A stretch of DNA of 64,000 nucleotides from Oceanimonas marisflavi (GCF_003049725.1 NZ_QAGM01000005.1:1-64000), one strand, 5' to 3'. Shown: positions 1 to 8,369, numbered from the stretch's first letter. Program-made: numbers and translations. Notes: generated from the letters alone by a model not told the origin.

Positions 1-119
1 GGCTTCCTTCAGGCCCTGCCGTTGGCCAACAGCGCCCTTGCCATTCGGATTATCTTCCCCTCAGTCAGGGTGATTCAGGTTTCTTTCAACCTGACGGGTT
101 TGCCAGCTTCGCTGGGCAA

Positions 120-147
120 ACAAAAAAGCCGGCGCGAAGGCCGGCTT
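120..147 (-). terminator. intrinsic terminator downstream of btuB
   Basis: An 8-bp GC-rich stem (126-133 with 140-147, loop about 6 nt) is followed on the minus strand by six U residues (122-127 on the plus strand are all A). It lies 236 nt past the btuB stop, so either btuB has a long 3' UTR or a separate short transcript ends here. Two more hairpins, 75-94 and 96-119, lie just beyond it. Confidence 0.6.
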
Positions 148-345
148 GCATCAATCAGGACAAGGTATCCCACACCAACACGCAGCATTACGTGCCACCT
201 TCGCTTGTCGCCTGCTGCGAACTTTCACAGGAAGTTCGGTCAGGCAACAAACTCGGTACTAGCGAGCAAACTCGCCCATGTATGCTCGACGATGGCATCC
301 TTGCCATCGACGGTTGGCTTTGGGAACACCTTGTCCTTCTTCATG
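120..345 (-). ncRNA. possible structured RNA or 3' UTR downstream of btuB
   Basis: No protein family was recognised in positions 1-382. Read on the minus strand, this stretch contains three inverted repeats before a terminator. One is a perfect 8-bp stem (290-297 with 302-309, 4-nt loop). One is a 5-bp stem (262-266 with 271-275). One is a composite stem, outer arms 210-214 with 241-245 and inner 7-bp arms 218-224 with 232-238. The intrinsic terminator at 120-147 has its U-run on the minus strand. A 34-codon minus-strand reading frame (240-344) overlaps the hairpins, but it has no clear ribosome binding site and resembles nothing I know. The stretch could be a small RNA, a structured btuB 3' UTR, or decayed sequence. 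Confidence 0.25.
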
Positions 346-382
346 CTCTGCCAAATGCATAGAGCGAAGAAGTATCACTCAC

Positions 383-2185
383 TCAGAAGCGGTAGTCGGC
401 CCCGACGTAGAACTCCATATCGGGAGCATCGTAGCTGTAGGCTACCTGGTAGTCCTTGTCGAACAGGTTATTGATCTTGCCGTTCAGAGTCAGGTTGCTG
501 GTAAGCGGATAGCGGGCACCGATATTCCAGATAGTGTAGGAAGGCATAACCACTGGCATTTTGACATAGTCGCCATTTACCACCTGATAAAAACCATCAT
601 TCCGTTCACCAACATATAATACTTGTGCAAATAAGTTAGCTCTGGCTACATCGATATCACCGATCCAGCTGAATTTACGCTTTGCGCGACGATCCAATTG
701 TTTCACCGTGGCTATATTTTTCGCATTGTTATACTCATAATTGACTGTATGATGTACGGGTCCCGTATCAGCCTTAACAACGAACTCTACTCCTCTGATG
801 AGAACATCAACATTTTCTGTAGAGTTTTCTAATTTACTGATCATGCTATCTATTTCATTTCTATAGACGCTCAACCTCCAATCTAACAAATCATAATCAC
901 CGGTGAAATCTAACTCCCAATTTTGAGACTCCTCTGGCTGCAAATCAGGGTTTGAGTAGTTGGGATAATAGAGGTCGCTAAAACTCGGTGCTCTAAAAGC
1001 AGTACCATAACTTAAAGTCGCTTTGTGCTTCTCAGGCAGATCAAGTGACAAAGCACTCTGCCAGGTACCATGGGTGCCAAACTGTTCGTTATCATCAACG
1101 CGACCTGTCAGCTCGATAGATAACGAGTTCCATGAGTGAAAAGCTGAAATAAACACACCGGTATTATCACGGTCCGGGGCTACAAAGCCAGATAGCAATC
1201 GATCCCGTTGCCAATCTATTCCGACCAGAGCATAACCTTGGGCTGAGTAATGATGCTGTATCAAACCATCTAAACGAGTTATAGCAGAACTAGCTTCTGA
1301 AAAAGTACTAGCACGCTTCCCTTTAATCCAACTTTCATCTTCAAACTCGCTATAACTGGCATTTAACTCACTATTTATTTCACTTCCCTCAAAGCTCAGG
1401 CCTGCATCCACTTGGAAGTATTGAGTATTTCCAGTATCTGCGAAGCCACTGCCATCATCATCGAAATCAGTATTATTTTTCCAGCCACTATAATTAGCAT
1501 CTATTGTCCAATTCTGGTTAAGTTGATGCTCAACACCCAGAGTCAGATTCTTGCTGTCGAAGCCATCCCGATCCGGCTCGTTATTATCAGGAATAACGTC
1601 GTAACCTCTAGTTTCCCGGTAGCCGGTCGCCAGCTGCAGACGAGTGGCATCGGTCACCCACTGGTTAACGGATACATCGGCGGCATAGTAGTCATTACTG
1701 CCGGCAGTAACGCCCACACTAGTATCATTTACCTTGGAAGTGGTGATGATATTGACCACACCGCCAATGGCACGGGAGCCATAGATGGCGGCACGGGGGC
1801 CACGAATATATTCAATGCGCTGAACATTGCTGACCGGTAACTGACTGAAGTCAACGTTAGTATTCACCAACTGTGCCATGGGGCGGCCATTAAGCAATAC
1901 CAGAACATGGTCGGACTCGGTGCCACGCACAAACAGGCTGGAGCTCTGGCCAATACCACCACTTTGAGTACCAAACTGCATACCCGGCAGGGTTTCAAGG
2001 AGATCCACAAGAGAGCGGGGCTGGCGGCGTTCGATTTCGGCCTTGGTGATCACTTCCACCGGGGCCAGGGCGCTGGTGAGCGGCTGCTCTACCCGGTTGT
2101 AGATGGTGATGCTGGTAGGTTCGGATGAATTCTGGGCAAAGGCGGCCCATGGCAGCAGAGTAGCTGCCAACAACTTTCTGGACAT
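383..2185 (-). CDS. btuB: TonB-dependent outer membrane vitamin B12 receptor BtuB
   Basis: This is an outer-membrane cobalamin receptor of 600 residues (E. coli BtuB is 614). It has an N-terminal signal peptide, a TonB-dependent plug domain with the typical IEYIRGPRAAIYGSRAIGG segment, and a long beta-barrel ending in Tyr-Arg-Phe, the usual aromatic C-terminus for barrel assembly. The reading frame runs further upstream to 2404, but that extension reads through the cobalamin riboswitch. The ATG at 2183-2185, preceded by AGGGA, followed by the hydrophobic leader MSRKLLAATLLPWAAFA, is therefore the start. Uptake would depend on TonB and feed the periplasmic BtuF-type system, which is not in this window. 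Much of the barrel-coding part (about 600-1500) is clearly more AT-rich than the plug and the neighbours, perhaps reflecting exchange of surface loops under phage or colicin selection. It diverges from the sulfite dehydrogenase genes. Confidence 0.93.
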   Translation of the reverse strand: MSRKLLAATLLPWAAFAQNSSEPTSITIYNRVEQPLTSALAPVEVITKAEIERRQPRSLVDLLETLPGMQFGTQSGGIGQSSSLFVRGTESDHVLVLLNGRPMAQLVNTNVDFSQLPVSNVQRIEYIRGPRAAIYGSRAIGGVVNIITTSKVNDTSVGVTAGSNDYYAADVSVNQWVTDATRLQLATGYRETRGYDVIPDNNEPDRDGFDSKNLTLGVEHQLNQNWTIDANYSGWKNNTDFDDDGSGFADTGNTQYFQVDAGLSFEGSEINSELNASYSEFEDESWIKGKRASTFSEASSAITRLDGLIQHHYSAQGYALVGIDWQRDRLLSGFVAPDRDNTGVFISAFHSWNSLSIELTGRVDDNEQFGTHGTWQSALSLDLPEKHKATLSYGTAFRAPSFSDLYYPNYSNPDLQPEESQNWELDFTGDYDLLDWRLSVYRNEIDSMISKLENSTENVDVLIRGVEFVVKADTGPVHHTVNYEYNNAKNIATVKQLDRRAKRKFSWIGDIDVARANLFAQVLYVGERNDGFYQVVNGDYVKMPVVMPSYTIWNIGARYPLTSNLTLNGKINNLFDKDYQVAYSYDAPDMEFYVGADYRF

Positions 2186-2204
2186 GTTCTTCCCTAGTAC
2201 GCGT

Positions 2205-2410
2205 AGTGAGGCCCACGGGCCTTGTGACTCTCTCTTTGGCAGGTTTTCGGGCTTGATGGCTCGGGCTGTGGTTGCCCACCTACGGCGACGGCTTCCCGCC
2301 CTGCGGCAGTGCCTGGAATTTTCCGTGTCGCTTTCGTTCCTTCTCACCGCTGCGCGCCAGCTCCGGATTTGCACCGGATTCCCGTTTACGCCTGTCGGCA
2401 CCAAAGCGCG
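2205..2410 (-). promoter_or_regulatory. cobalamin (AdoCbl) riboswitch controlling btuB
   Basis: Read on the minus strand, the btuB leader carries the cobalamin riboswitch hallmarks. The 5' domain has GGGAATCCGGTGCAAATCCGG. The B12 box AGCCCGAAAACCTGCC lies at about 2237-2253, close upstream of the btuB start. In known btuB leaders, adenosylcobalamin binding occludes the ribosome binding site or causes termination and so represses synthesis. The outer limits given are approximate. Confidence 0.92.
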
Positions 2411-2598
2411 GGCATTATAGGAAAAGGTTAACCGGGTGTATATGCATGATTTATGAGAATAAACGCACTGGATAATCAGTTGTAAAACATGAGCGCCATC
2501 TCAATTACACAAGCATCACATATATTTAACCTTGCCGCATTTGATAGCCTACCCGTTCGGGTCATAGGCATTGCCACACGTCACAAGGAGAGAACACC

Positions 2599-3939
2599 AT
2601 GGCCAGCGATTCCAATAACGAGCAGAAACCACAGCAGCGCGGGCTGCATGAAATTTACCGGGAAGATCCCATCAAGGCCGACGAACTGGTCTGGGGCCGG
2701 GAAACCGATGCCGGCAGCCGTCGCGGCTTTTTGAAGCGCAGTGGCCTGCTGGCCATGGCCACGGCGCTGGGGGCCAGTATTCCCTTTGCCAAAAACATGC
2801 CCGCCGGCCTGATCCCGGCAGCCTTCGCTCAGTCCGACGAGCCTTTTTCCCTGCCGGGCAAGGAAGGCCTGACCATTCTCAACGACAGGCCCATCAACGC
2901 CGAAACTCCGCCCCACCTGCTGGACGACGAAATCACCCCGGCCAAGCATATGTTTGTGCGCAACAACGGCCTGGTGCCCAATATCGACAGTCTGGATCCG
3001 GAGAAGTGGACCCTGGAGATCGCCGGCGAGTCCTGCGAGAACCCCACCACCTTTACCATTGCCGAGCTCAAGTCCCGCTTCAAGCATCACAGCTACCAGC
3101 TGACAGTGGAATGTGGCGGCAACGGCCGCAGCGAATACGTGCCGGCAGCCAGCGGCAACCAGTGGACCACCGGCGCCGTGGCCAGCCCCAAATTTACCGG
3201 CGTACGCCTGCGGGACGTGCTGGAAGCCTGCGGCATCAAGAAAGACGCGGTTTACATTGGCTATTACGGCGGCGACCTTCACCCCAGCGGCGACCCCAGC
3301 AAGGAATCCATTTCCCGCGGGGTGCCCATGTCCAAGGCGCTGGAAGACGAAACCCTGATCGCCTGGGCCATGAACGATGAAGACATTCCGGTGCTGAACG
3401 GCCACCCGCTGCGGCTGGTGTGCGGCGGCTGGCCCGCTTCCACCTCGGGCAAGTGGCTGAAAAAGATCGTCATTCGCAATCGAGTGCACGACGGCAACAA
3501 GATGGCGGCCCCCTCCTACAGCGTGCCCAAATATCCGGTCGCCCCGGGCACCCAGGTACCGAACGAAGACATGGAAATTATCGAGTCCATGCCGGTCAAG
3601 TCACTGATCACCTTCCCCAAAACCGGCATCAGCCACCAGCTGGGTCAGCCGTTGCAGGTACGCGGCCATGCCTGGGCCGGCGATCTGGAAGTGAGCGAGC
3701 TGCACCTGTCCATCGACTTTGGTGCCACCTGGCACAAGGCCGAGCTGCGCAAACCTGCCAACCGGCTGGCCTGGCAGCACTGGCAAAGCGAGCTGACCTT
3801 TCCCGAGAAGGGCTACTACGAAGTCTGGGCCAAGGCAGTAGACAGCGAAGGCAAGGCCCAGCCCATGGTGGTGCCGGGCTGGAATCCCAAGGGCTATCTC
3901 AATAACGCCTGCCATCGCATTGCGGTACAAATCGTCTAG
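2599..3939 (+). CDS. sorA: periplasmic sulfite dehydrogenase, molybdopterin subunit (SorA/SoxC type)
   Basis: This is a sulfite oxidase-family molybdoenzyme of 446 residues, expected to oxidise sulfite to sulfate in the periplasm and pass electrons to the cytochrome encoded next. A twin-arginine motif (SRRGFLK, residues 40-46) and hydrophobic stretch to an AFA site near 77 indicate Tat export of the folded, cofactor-loaded protein. The n-region before the Arg pair is unusually long, about 40 residues. The molybdenum-ligating Cys is the one in VECGGNGRSEY (about residue 172). The C-terminal half has the Mo-co dimerisation fold (LHLSIDFGATWHKAEL). AAGGAG lies upstream of the ATG. Nine nucleotides separate it from the cytochrome gene, so the two form one operon. 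A role as sulfane dehydrogenase (SoxC) is less likely because no other sox genes are present. Confidence 0.85.
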   Translation: MASDSNNEQKPQQRGLHEIYREDPIKADELVWGRETDAGSRRGFLKRSGLLAMATALGASIPFAKNMPAGLIPAAFAQSDEPFSLPGKEGLTILNDRPINAETPPHLLDDEITPAKHMFVRNNGLVPNIDSLDPEKWTLEIAGESCENPTTFTIAELKSRFKHHSYQLTVECGGNGRSEYVPAASGNQWTTGAVASPKFTGVRLRDVLEACGIKKDAVYIGYYGGDLHPSGDPSKESISRGVPMSKALEDETLIAWAMNDEDIPVLNGHPLRLVCGGWPASTSGKWLKKIVIRNRVHDGNKMAAPSYSVPKYPVAPGTQVPNEDMEIIESMPVKSLITFPKTGISHQLGQPLQVRGHAWAGDLEVSELHLSIDFGATWHKAELRKPANRLAWQHWQSELTFPEKGYYEVWAKAVDSEGKAQPMVVPGWNPKGYLNNACHRIAVQIV

Positions 3940-3948
3940 GAGGTGAGC

Positions 3949-4314
3949 ATGATACGCACTGCTGCACTGGCATTGCTGCTGGGCCTGACGGCCGCGCCCG
4001 CCTCGGCTGCCGAGCTGGATCCGCAAACCGGCTTTATTATTGCCCCCGGCTGGGAGACGGTACGCAACAACTGCACCGCCTGTCATTCATCCAGACTGGT
4101 CACCCAGAACAGTGGCAGCCGGGAGCACTGGCTGTCGCTGATCCGCTGGATGCAGGACAAACAGGGATTATGGCCTTTTGATGCCCAGACCGAGAAGACC
4201 ATTCTCGACTATCTGAGCTCTGCCTACGGCCCCAAGGAAGGTGCACGCCGGCCTCCGCTGCGGGCCGATCAGCTGCCGGAAAACCCCTACCGGCAACCGG
4301 CCAAGGCTCAGTAA
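3949..4314 (+). CDS. sorB: c-type cytochrome subunit of sulfite dehydrogenase (SorB-like)
   Basis: This is a small monohaem cytochrome c of 121 residues with a Sec signal peptide (ending near PASAAE). The haem-binding motif CTACH lies at residues 42-46, and a Met in the RWMQDKQGLW segment could be the distal ligand. It would accept electrons from the preceding molybdenum subunit and hand them to the respiratory chain, plausibly the caa3 oxidase encoded at 21-29 kb. The ATG at 3949 is chosen because the strong AGGAGG at 3938-3943 is correctly spaced from it. The gene converges on the adenosyltransferase-like gene and the two reading frames overlap by 7 nt at their stops. Confidence 0.82.
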   Translation: MIRTAALALLLGLTAAPASAAELDPQTGFIIAPGWETVRNNCTACHSSRLVTQNSGSREHWLSLIRWMQDKQGLWPFDAQTEKTILDYLSSAYGPKEGARRPPLRADQLPENPYRQPAKAQ

Positions 4315-4835
4315 TTAATGCTGATGTAAGGCACTTCTTCCTCGTTTAACCGGGCCTTGATGGTCACGGTGAGCACAAAGAAGAAGTTGGCCAGCACATT
4401 GGCAAAGCGGGGCAGGGTTTCATCGAAACGCCTGCCCTCTTCCTCCAGCCGCACCAGCATGCGCACGATTTTCTTGCCGGTACAGCGGCACAGGTGCAGC
4501 TGCGGCACCGGCGCCGGCCCGCGCGGCAAAACAAACCCCGTGACCCTGCCTTCGGTTTGCTGCTGATAATGGCTGTAACGTGCTTTCAGCCACTCGATAT
4601 CCTGCTCAAAAATGCCGTTCTTGCCCCGCACCGAGCCGTTCAGGTTGTAAATCAGCGGTTGCAGTTGTTCCAGATCGGCGCGTATGTCGTCGCACCCCTC
4701 GGGCAGTGCCGCCAGCACCACGCCAATATGGCAACAGAGTTCGTCGGTAAGAATTTCATAATCGCAGGTGAGGCGGGTTTCATAAATGAAGGGGTAACAC
4801 CACTCCCGCAAATCGTCCGGCCTGGGTCGCCGCAT
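4308..4835 (-). CDS. divergent ATP:cob(I)alamin adenosyltransferase-like protein
   Basis: This 175-residue protein resembles the PduO/EutT-type cobalamin adenosyltransferase family (all-helical, trimeric in known members). It has a segment [22 protein letters not shown] matching in position the family's ATP-binding stretch, normally FILPGG followed by Ala-Arg and a double-Arg-Glu-Arg motif. Here the Gly-Gly is Arg-Gly, the Ala-Arg is Cys-Arg, and the RRAER segment is KKIVR, so several residues usually tied to ATP binding are changed. The family call is moderately secure; activity is not. The position between a B12 receptor with its riboswitch and trmA fits a role in cobalamin handling. AGGAG precedes the ATG. 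It is divergent from trmA. Confidence 0.6.
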   Translation of the reverse strand: MRRPRPDDLREWCYPFIYETRLTCDYEILTDELCCHIGVVLAALPEGCDDIRADLEQLQPLIYNLNGSVRGKNGIFEQDIEWLKARYSHYQQQTEGRVTGFVLPRGPAPVPQLHLCRCTGKKIVRMLVRLEEEGRRFDETLPRFANVLANFFFVLTVTIKARLNEEEVPYISINY

Positions 4836-4914
4836 GGCCTGGCTCCTGATGTTGGATTCACAAGCTCGCAGTCTGGCAAAAAGCCGCCATCGTCACCAGC
4901 ACCCTCTGGCCAAC

Positions 4915-4942
4915 TGGACAAATTCACTACAACCCGTAGAAT
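4915..4942 (+). promoter_or_regulatory. candidate sigma-70 promoter for trmA
   Basis: TGGACA (4915-4920) and TAGAAT (4937-4942) are separated by 16 bp, and the trmA start follows 29 bp later. It lies within the divergent spacer between trmA and the adenosyltransferase-like gene. Confidence 0.45.
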
Positions 4943-4971
4943 TTGCGCTCCGTTTTAAAGTGAGGCACGTC

Positions 4972-6072
4972 ATGAGCACCCAGGTCACCCCGCACAGCTA
5001 CCAGACCCAACTGGACGAAAAGGCCGCCCGGCTGGAGCAGACCTTTGCTCCCTTTACCCCGCCCAAACTGGAAGTATTCGCCTCCGAGCCCGAGCACTAC
5101 CGCATGCGGGCCGAGTTCCGGGTATGGCACGAGGGCGACGACCTCTACTACATCATGTTTGATCAGACCACCCGGGAAAAATACCGGGTGGAGCAGTTTC
5201 CCGTCGCCTCAAAGCTCATCAACACCGCCATGCCGTTGCTGCTGGAAGCTCTGCGTCCCAACCCGGTGCTGCGTCGCAAGCTGTTTCAGGTGGACTTTCT
5301 GTCATCGCTGAGCAACGAGCTGGTGATCAGCCTGCTCTATCATCGTCAGCTGGGGGAAGACTGGCAGGCGGAGGTACAGAGCCTGCGCGCCTGGCTGCAG
5401 GAAAAAGGCATCAACGCCCACATTATCGGCCGGGCCAAAAAGCAGAAGCTGGTGCACGACTGCGACTATGTGGTGGAGCGGCTGAATGTAGCCGGCAACG
5501 AGCTGATTTATCAGCAGGTGGAAAACAGCTTTACCCAGCCCAATGGCCGCATGAATGAAAAAATGCTGAGCTGGGCCCTGGACGTGACTCAGAATGCCAG
5601 CGGCGATCTGCTGGAGCTCTATTGTGGCAACGGCAACTTCTCCCTGGCCCTGGCGCGAAACTTTCGCCGGGTTCTGGCCACGGAAATATCCAGCTCATCG
5701 GTGAAGTCGGCCCAGTACAATATTGCCGCCAATGCCATCGACAACGTCACCATACTGCGCATGTCGGCGGAAGAGTTCACTCAGGCCATGCGGGGCGTGC
5801 GCGAGTTTCGCCGGCTGCAGGGTGTGGATCTCAAGAGCTACGACTGCAACACCATACTGGTGGATCCGCCCCGGGCCGGGCTGGACGAAGATACGGTGAA
5901 GCTGGTGCAGGACTACGACAATATCGTGTATATCTCCTGCAACCCGGACACCCTGCGCCAGAATCTGGAGACCCTGAGCCAGACTCACCAGATCAGCCGC
6001 TTTGCGCTGTTTGATCAGTTTCCCTATACCCACCATATGGAAGCAGGGGTCTACCTGACCCGCCACAGGTGA
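4972..6072 (+). CDS. trmA: tRNA (uracil-5-)-methyltransferase TrmA
   Basis: This enzyme methylates U54 of tRNA to ribothymidine using S-adenosylmethionine. The protein is 366 residues, the same length as E. coli TrmA. The SAM-binding motif [10 protein letters not shown] lies mid-protein, motif [11 protein letters not shown] follows, and the catalytic Cys is in [10 protein letters not shown]. The frame is open upstream to 4834, but the start at 4972 ([14 protein letters not shown]) matches the family N-terminus and lies just after a plausible promoter. In E. coli trmA is also divergent from btuB, so the local order is partly conserved, with the sulfite dehydrogenase and adenosyltransferase-like genes inserted between. 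Confidence 0.96.
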   Translation: MSTQVTPHSYQTQLDEKAARLEQTFAPFTPPKLEVFASEPEHYRMRAEFRVWHEGDDLYYIMFDQTTREKYRVEQFPVASKLINTAMPLLLEALRPNPVLRRKLFQVDFLSSLSNELVISLLYHRQLGEDWQAEVQSLRAWLQEKGINAHIIGRAKKQKLVHDCDYVVERLNVAGNELIYQQVENSFTQPNGRMNEKMLSWALDVTQNASGDLLELYCGNGNFSLALARNFRRVLATEISSSSVKSAQYNIAANAIDNVTILRMSAEEFTQAMRGVREFRRLQGVDLKSYDCNTILVDPPRAGLDEDTVKLVQDYDNIVYISCNPDTLRQNLETLSQTHQISRFALFDQFPYTHHMEAGVYLTRHR

Positions 6073-6136
6073 GGAGTGAGGAGTAAGGGGTGAAGATGAA
6101 GAGGCTCACCTTACCCCTCACGCTTCACACCTCACA
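6073..6136. repeat. heptad-rich fold-back repeat, copy 1
   Basis: Immediately after the trmA stop is a run of G-rich heptads of the form TGAGGAG/TAAGGGG. After a short spacer come their approximate inverse complements (TTACCCCTCACGCTTCAC), so the strand can fold on itself. A related element lies at 54966-55025. Both are in gaps between convergent genes. Confidence 0.6.
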
Positions 6137-6146
6137 TTCGAACAAC

Positions 6147-6174
6147 AAAAAGGGGAGCCGAGGCTCCCCTTTTT
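6147..6174. terminator. bidirectional intrinsic terminator between trmA and maeB
   Basis: The perfect GC-rich stem GGGGAGCC/GGCTCCCC is flanked by A5 on the left and T5-6 on the right, so it can terminate transcription from both sides. It sits between the convergent trmA and malic enzyme genes. Confidence 0.85.
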
Positions 6175-6191
6175 CATGCATGGGCTGAAAC

Positions 6192-7439
6192 TCAGTCCTG
6201 CAGCATGTAGTTTTCCGGCAGCTCGATGCGGGCGACACCGGATTCCACGGCAGCCACGGCCACGGCACGGGCTACGCGGGGCAGCAGACGCGGGTCCATC
6301 GGCTTCGGAATTACGTAGTCCTTGCCGAATTCCAGAGCGTCGTAACCGGATGCGGTCAATACTTCCTGCGGCACCGGCTCCTTGGCCAGAGAGCGAATGG
6401 CGTCAACGGCAGCCACTTTCATTTCATCGTTGATGCGGGTGGCACGCACGTCCAGAGCACCGCGGAAGATGAAGGGGAAGCACAGTACGTTGTTCACCTG
6501 GTTGGGGTAGTCGGAGCGACCGGTACCCATCACCAGATCCTGACGAGTGGCGTGAGCCAGTTCGGGCTTGATTTCCGGATCCGGGTTGGAGCAGGCGAAG
6601 ATAACCGGGTTCGGCGCCATCAGCTTGATGGCTTCGGCCGGCAGTACGTCCGGGCCGGATACGCCCACAAATACGTCGGCGTCGGTGATCACGTCTTCCA
6701 GAGTACGCTTGTCGGTGTTGTTGGCAAACAGTGCCTTGTACTCGTTCAGATCGTCACGACGGGTATGGATAACGCCGTTACGGTCCAGCATGTAGATGTT
6801 TTCACGCTGGGCGCCACACTTGATCAGCAGCTCCATACAGGCAACGGCGGCGGCGCCGGCACCCATACATACGATGTGCGCGTCGGCGATGTCCTTGCCC
6901 TGAACTTCCAGTGCGTTGATAAGACCCGCGGCAGTTACAATGGCGGTGCCGTGCTGGTCATCGTGGAATACAGGCACGTTGCAGCGTTCGATCAGCTCAC
7001 GTTCAATTTCAAAGCACTCGGGAGCCTTGATGTCTTCCAGGTTGATACCGCCAAAAGTGTCGGCGATGGACTCAACGGTCTGAATGAATTCTTCGGTGGT
7101 GCGGTGCTTGACTTCGATATCCACGGAGTCGAGGCCGGCGAAACGCTTGAACAGCAGCGCCTTGCCTTCCATTACCGGCTTGGACGCCAGCGGACCCAGG
7201 TTACCCAGACCCAGAATGGCGGTGCCGTTGGAGATAACCGCAACCAGGTTGCCTTTGGCGGTGTACTTGTAGGCGTTTTCCGGATCGGCGGCAATTTCGC
7301 GCACCGGCTCGGCTACACCCGGGCTGTAGGCCAGGGACAGATCCTTGGCGGTTTCTGCCGGCTTGCTGATTTCAACGGAGATTTTGCCCGGCTTGGGGAA
7401 AGCATGATAGTCGAGCGCTTTTTGACGGAAGTCGGTCAT
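6192..7439 (-). CDS. maeB: NAD(P)-dependent malic enzyme (oxaloacetate-decarboxylating), short form
   Basis: This enzyme converts malate to pyruvate and CO2 with reduction of NAD(P), linking the TCA cycle to pyruvate and NADPH supply. The 415-residue protein has the malic enzyme N-terminal domain ([16 protein letters not shown] near residue 35) and the Rossmann NAD-binding domain ([17 protein letters not shown] near 190). It lacks the C-terminal phosphotransacetylase-like domain of the E. coli MaeB fusion (about 759 residues), so it is the short bacterial form. Cofactor preference cannot be read with certainty. It is monocistronic, convergent with trmA, and its 5' side carries an inverted repeat (7497-7522). 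Confidence 0.9.
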   Translation of the reverse strand: MTDFRQKALDYHAFPKPGKISVEISKPAETAKDLSLAYSPGVAEPVREIAADPENAYKYTAKGNLVAVISNGTAILGLGNLGPLASKPVMEGKALLFKRFAGLDSVDIEVKHRTTEEFIQTVESIADTFGGINLEDIKAPECFEIERELIERCNVPVFHDDQHGTAIVTAAGLINALEVQGKDIADAHIVCMGAGAAAVACMELLIKCGAQRENIYMLDRNGVIHTRRDDLNEYKALFANNTDKRTLEDVITDADVFVGVSGPDVLPAEAIKLMAPNPVIFACSNPDPEIKPELAHATRQDLVMGTGRSDYPNQVNNVLCFPFIFRGALDVRATRINDEMKVAAVDAIRSLAKEPVPQEVLTASGYDALEFGKDYVIPKPMDPRLLPRVARAVAVAAVESGVARIELPENYMLQD

Positions 7440-7496
7440 TTTGCGAGTACCCTGATGCGATTGTAGACAGTTATTCGATTACGCTGTGAACAAGTT

Positions 7497-7522
7497 TATC
7501 ACAATGTTTATACAATGTGATA
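7497..7522. promoter_or_regulatory. inverted repeat upstream of the malic enzyme gene
   Basis: TATCACA and TGTGATA arms are separated by 12 bp. Within the element ACAATGT also occurs as a direct repeat spaced by one helical turn (7501 and 7512). It lies about 60 bp upstream of the malic enzyme start and could be an operator. The half-site order is opposite to a CRP site. Confidence 0.3.
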
Positions 7523-7560
7523 CTAATCAACTTTTTTCACCTTGCCCAGATCTGATCCAG

Positions 7561-8298
7561 TTATTTTTCACGGTAAAACTGCCAGGGATGGTTAATCCAG
7601 AGCAGCCATTCGCCGGCCGTTTTACGGACATAACCACGCACAAACAGCCAGTCACCGGCCTGCAGGCGCCCCAGCTCACGCCGTGAAGCAGCAGCAAGCC
7701 GCTTGCCGGCACGAACCCTGAGGCCACCCTCGGCCAGCAGCACCACGCCCCCGCGATAAACACGCACGTCGTTCACCCTGATCAGCAAACGTTGCCAGCC
7801 GGTGCGCTTCGGCGTTGCCGGCACACCTTGCGACCAGATGCCCAGTCGCTGCTGGCGGGCAGCCTGCTCGGCCAGCAGCAAACAGGGCCAGTAACCGTGA
7901 TTGGGCGGGATCAGCAATAACTCACCCAGGCCCGCCGCCAGCATATTTTTTACCAGCAACTGCCCGCCATCGGTCAATGGATGAGCCAAAAGGCGTCCAT
8001 AATCATCACGCCTTTCCGCTGCAAAAACCAGTTTCATTTGACTCTTATCTGGTATTTTATTGCGCAGCCAGCGCCGGGCAGCGCTTGCACCCGGCTCGGG
8101 AGCCAGACGACCCTTTTTGTATAGTTCCGGTGTATCCACGCCCACAAAGCGAATACTTCTGCCGTCCATAAGAAGTACGGTATCTCCGTCTATTACTTTT
8201 TTAACATTTACGGTTTCATACTGATGGAATTGCGGGCAGGAAGCGATGGCTTCAAAAGACGACAGAATGAAAAGAAAAAACAGGATATGCACAAACAT
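7561..8298 (-). CDS. secreted or membrane-anchored thermonuclease-like (SNase) protein
   Basis: This 245-residue protein has an N-terminal hydrophobic signal (about residues 1-20). A staphylococcal nuclease-like domain follows, with VIDGDTVLLMDGRSIRFVGVDTPE (Asp pair for Ca2+ and Arg/Glu of the active site) and RRDDYGRLLAH, which holds the second catalytic Arg. The region after residue about 155 is a less conserved extension with an OB-like sequence ending in a WLLWINHPWQF segment. It probably acts on nucleic acids in the periplasm or outside the cell. The gene is isolated, on the same strand as rpmE but separated from it by a strong terminator. Confidence 0.8.
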   Translation of the reverse strand: MFVHILFFLFILSSFEAIASCPQFHQYETVNVKKVIDGDTVLLMDGRSIRFVGVDTPELYKKGRLAPEPGASAARRWLRNKIPDKSQMKLVFAAERRDDYGRLLAHPLTDGGQLLVKNMLAAGLGELLLIPPNHGYWPCLLLAEQAARQQRLGIWSQGVPATPKRTGWQRLLIRVNDVRVYRGGVVLLAEGGLRVRAGKRLAAASRRELGRLQAGDWLFVRGYVRKTAGEWLLWINHPWQFYREK

Positions 8299-8369
8299 GA
8301 TGGCGTACCGGCGTCAGGCGAGCCTGTTAACCATGGTAAAGAAAGCGGGCGGGGGCAAATAACAGGCAA

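Noticed and set aside
22-474. 150-codon plus-strand frame at the window start
   Set aside because: It crosses the terminator and enters btuB antisense; its composition is not protein-like.
2186-2404. N-terminal extension of the btuB reading frame
   Set aside because: It reads through the cobalamin riboswitch and precedes the signal peptide; the ATG at 2185 has a ribosome binding site.
3949-4314. SoxD assignment for the cytochrome
   Set aside because: It is a short monohaem protein and no soxXYZAB genes are nearby; SorB-like fits better.
7497-7522. CRP binding site upstream of maeB
   Set aside because: The half-sites are in TCACA...TGTGA order and 12 bp apart, the reverse of TGTGA-N6-TCACA.
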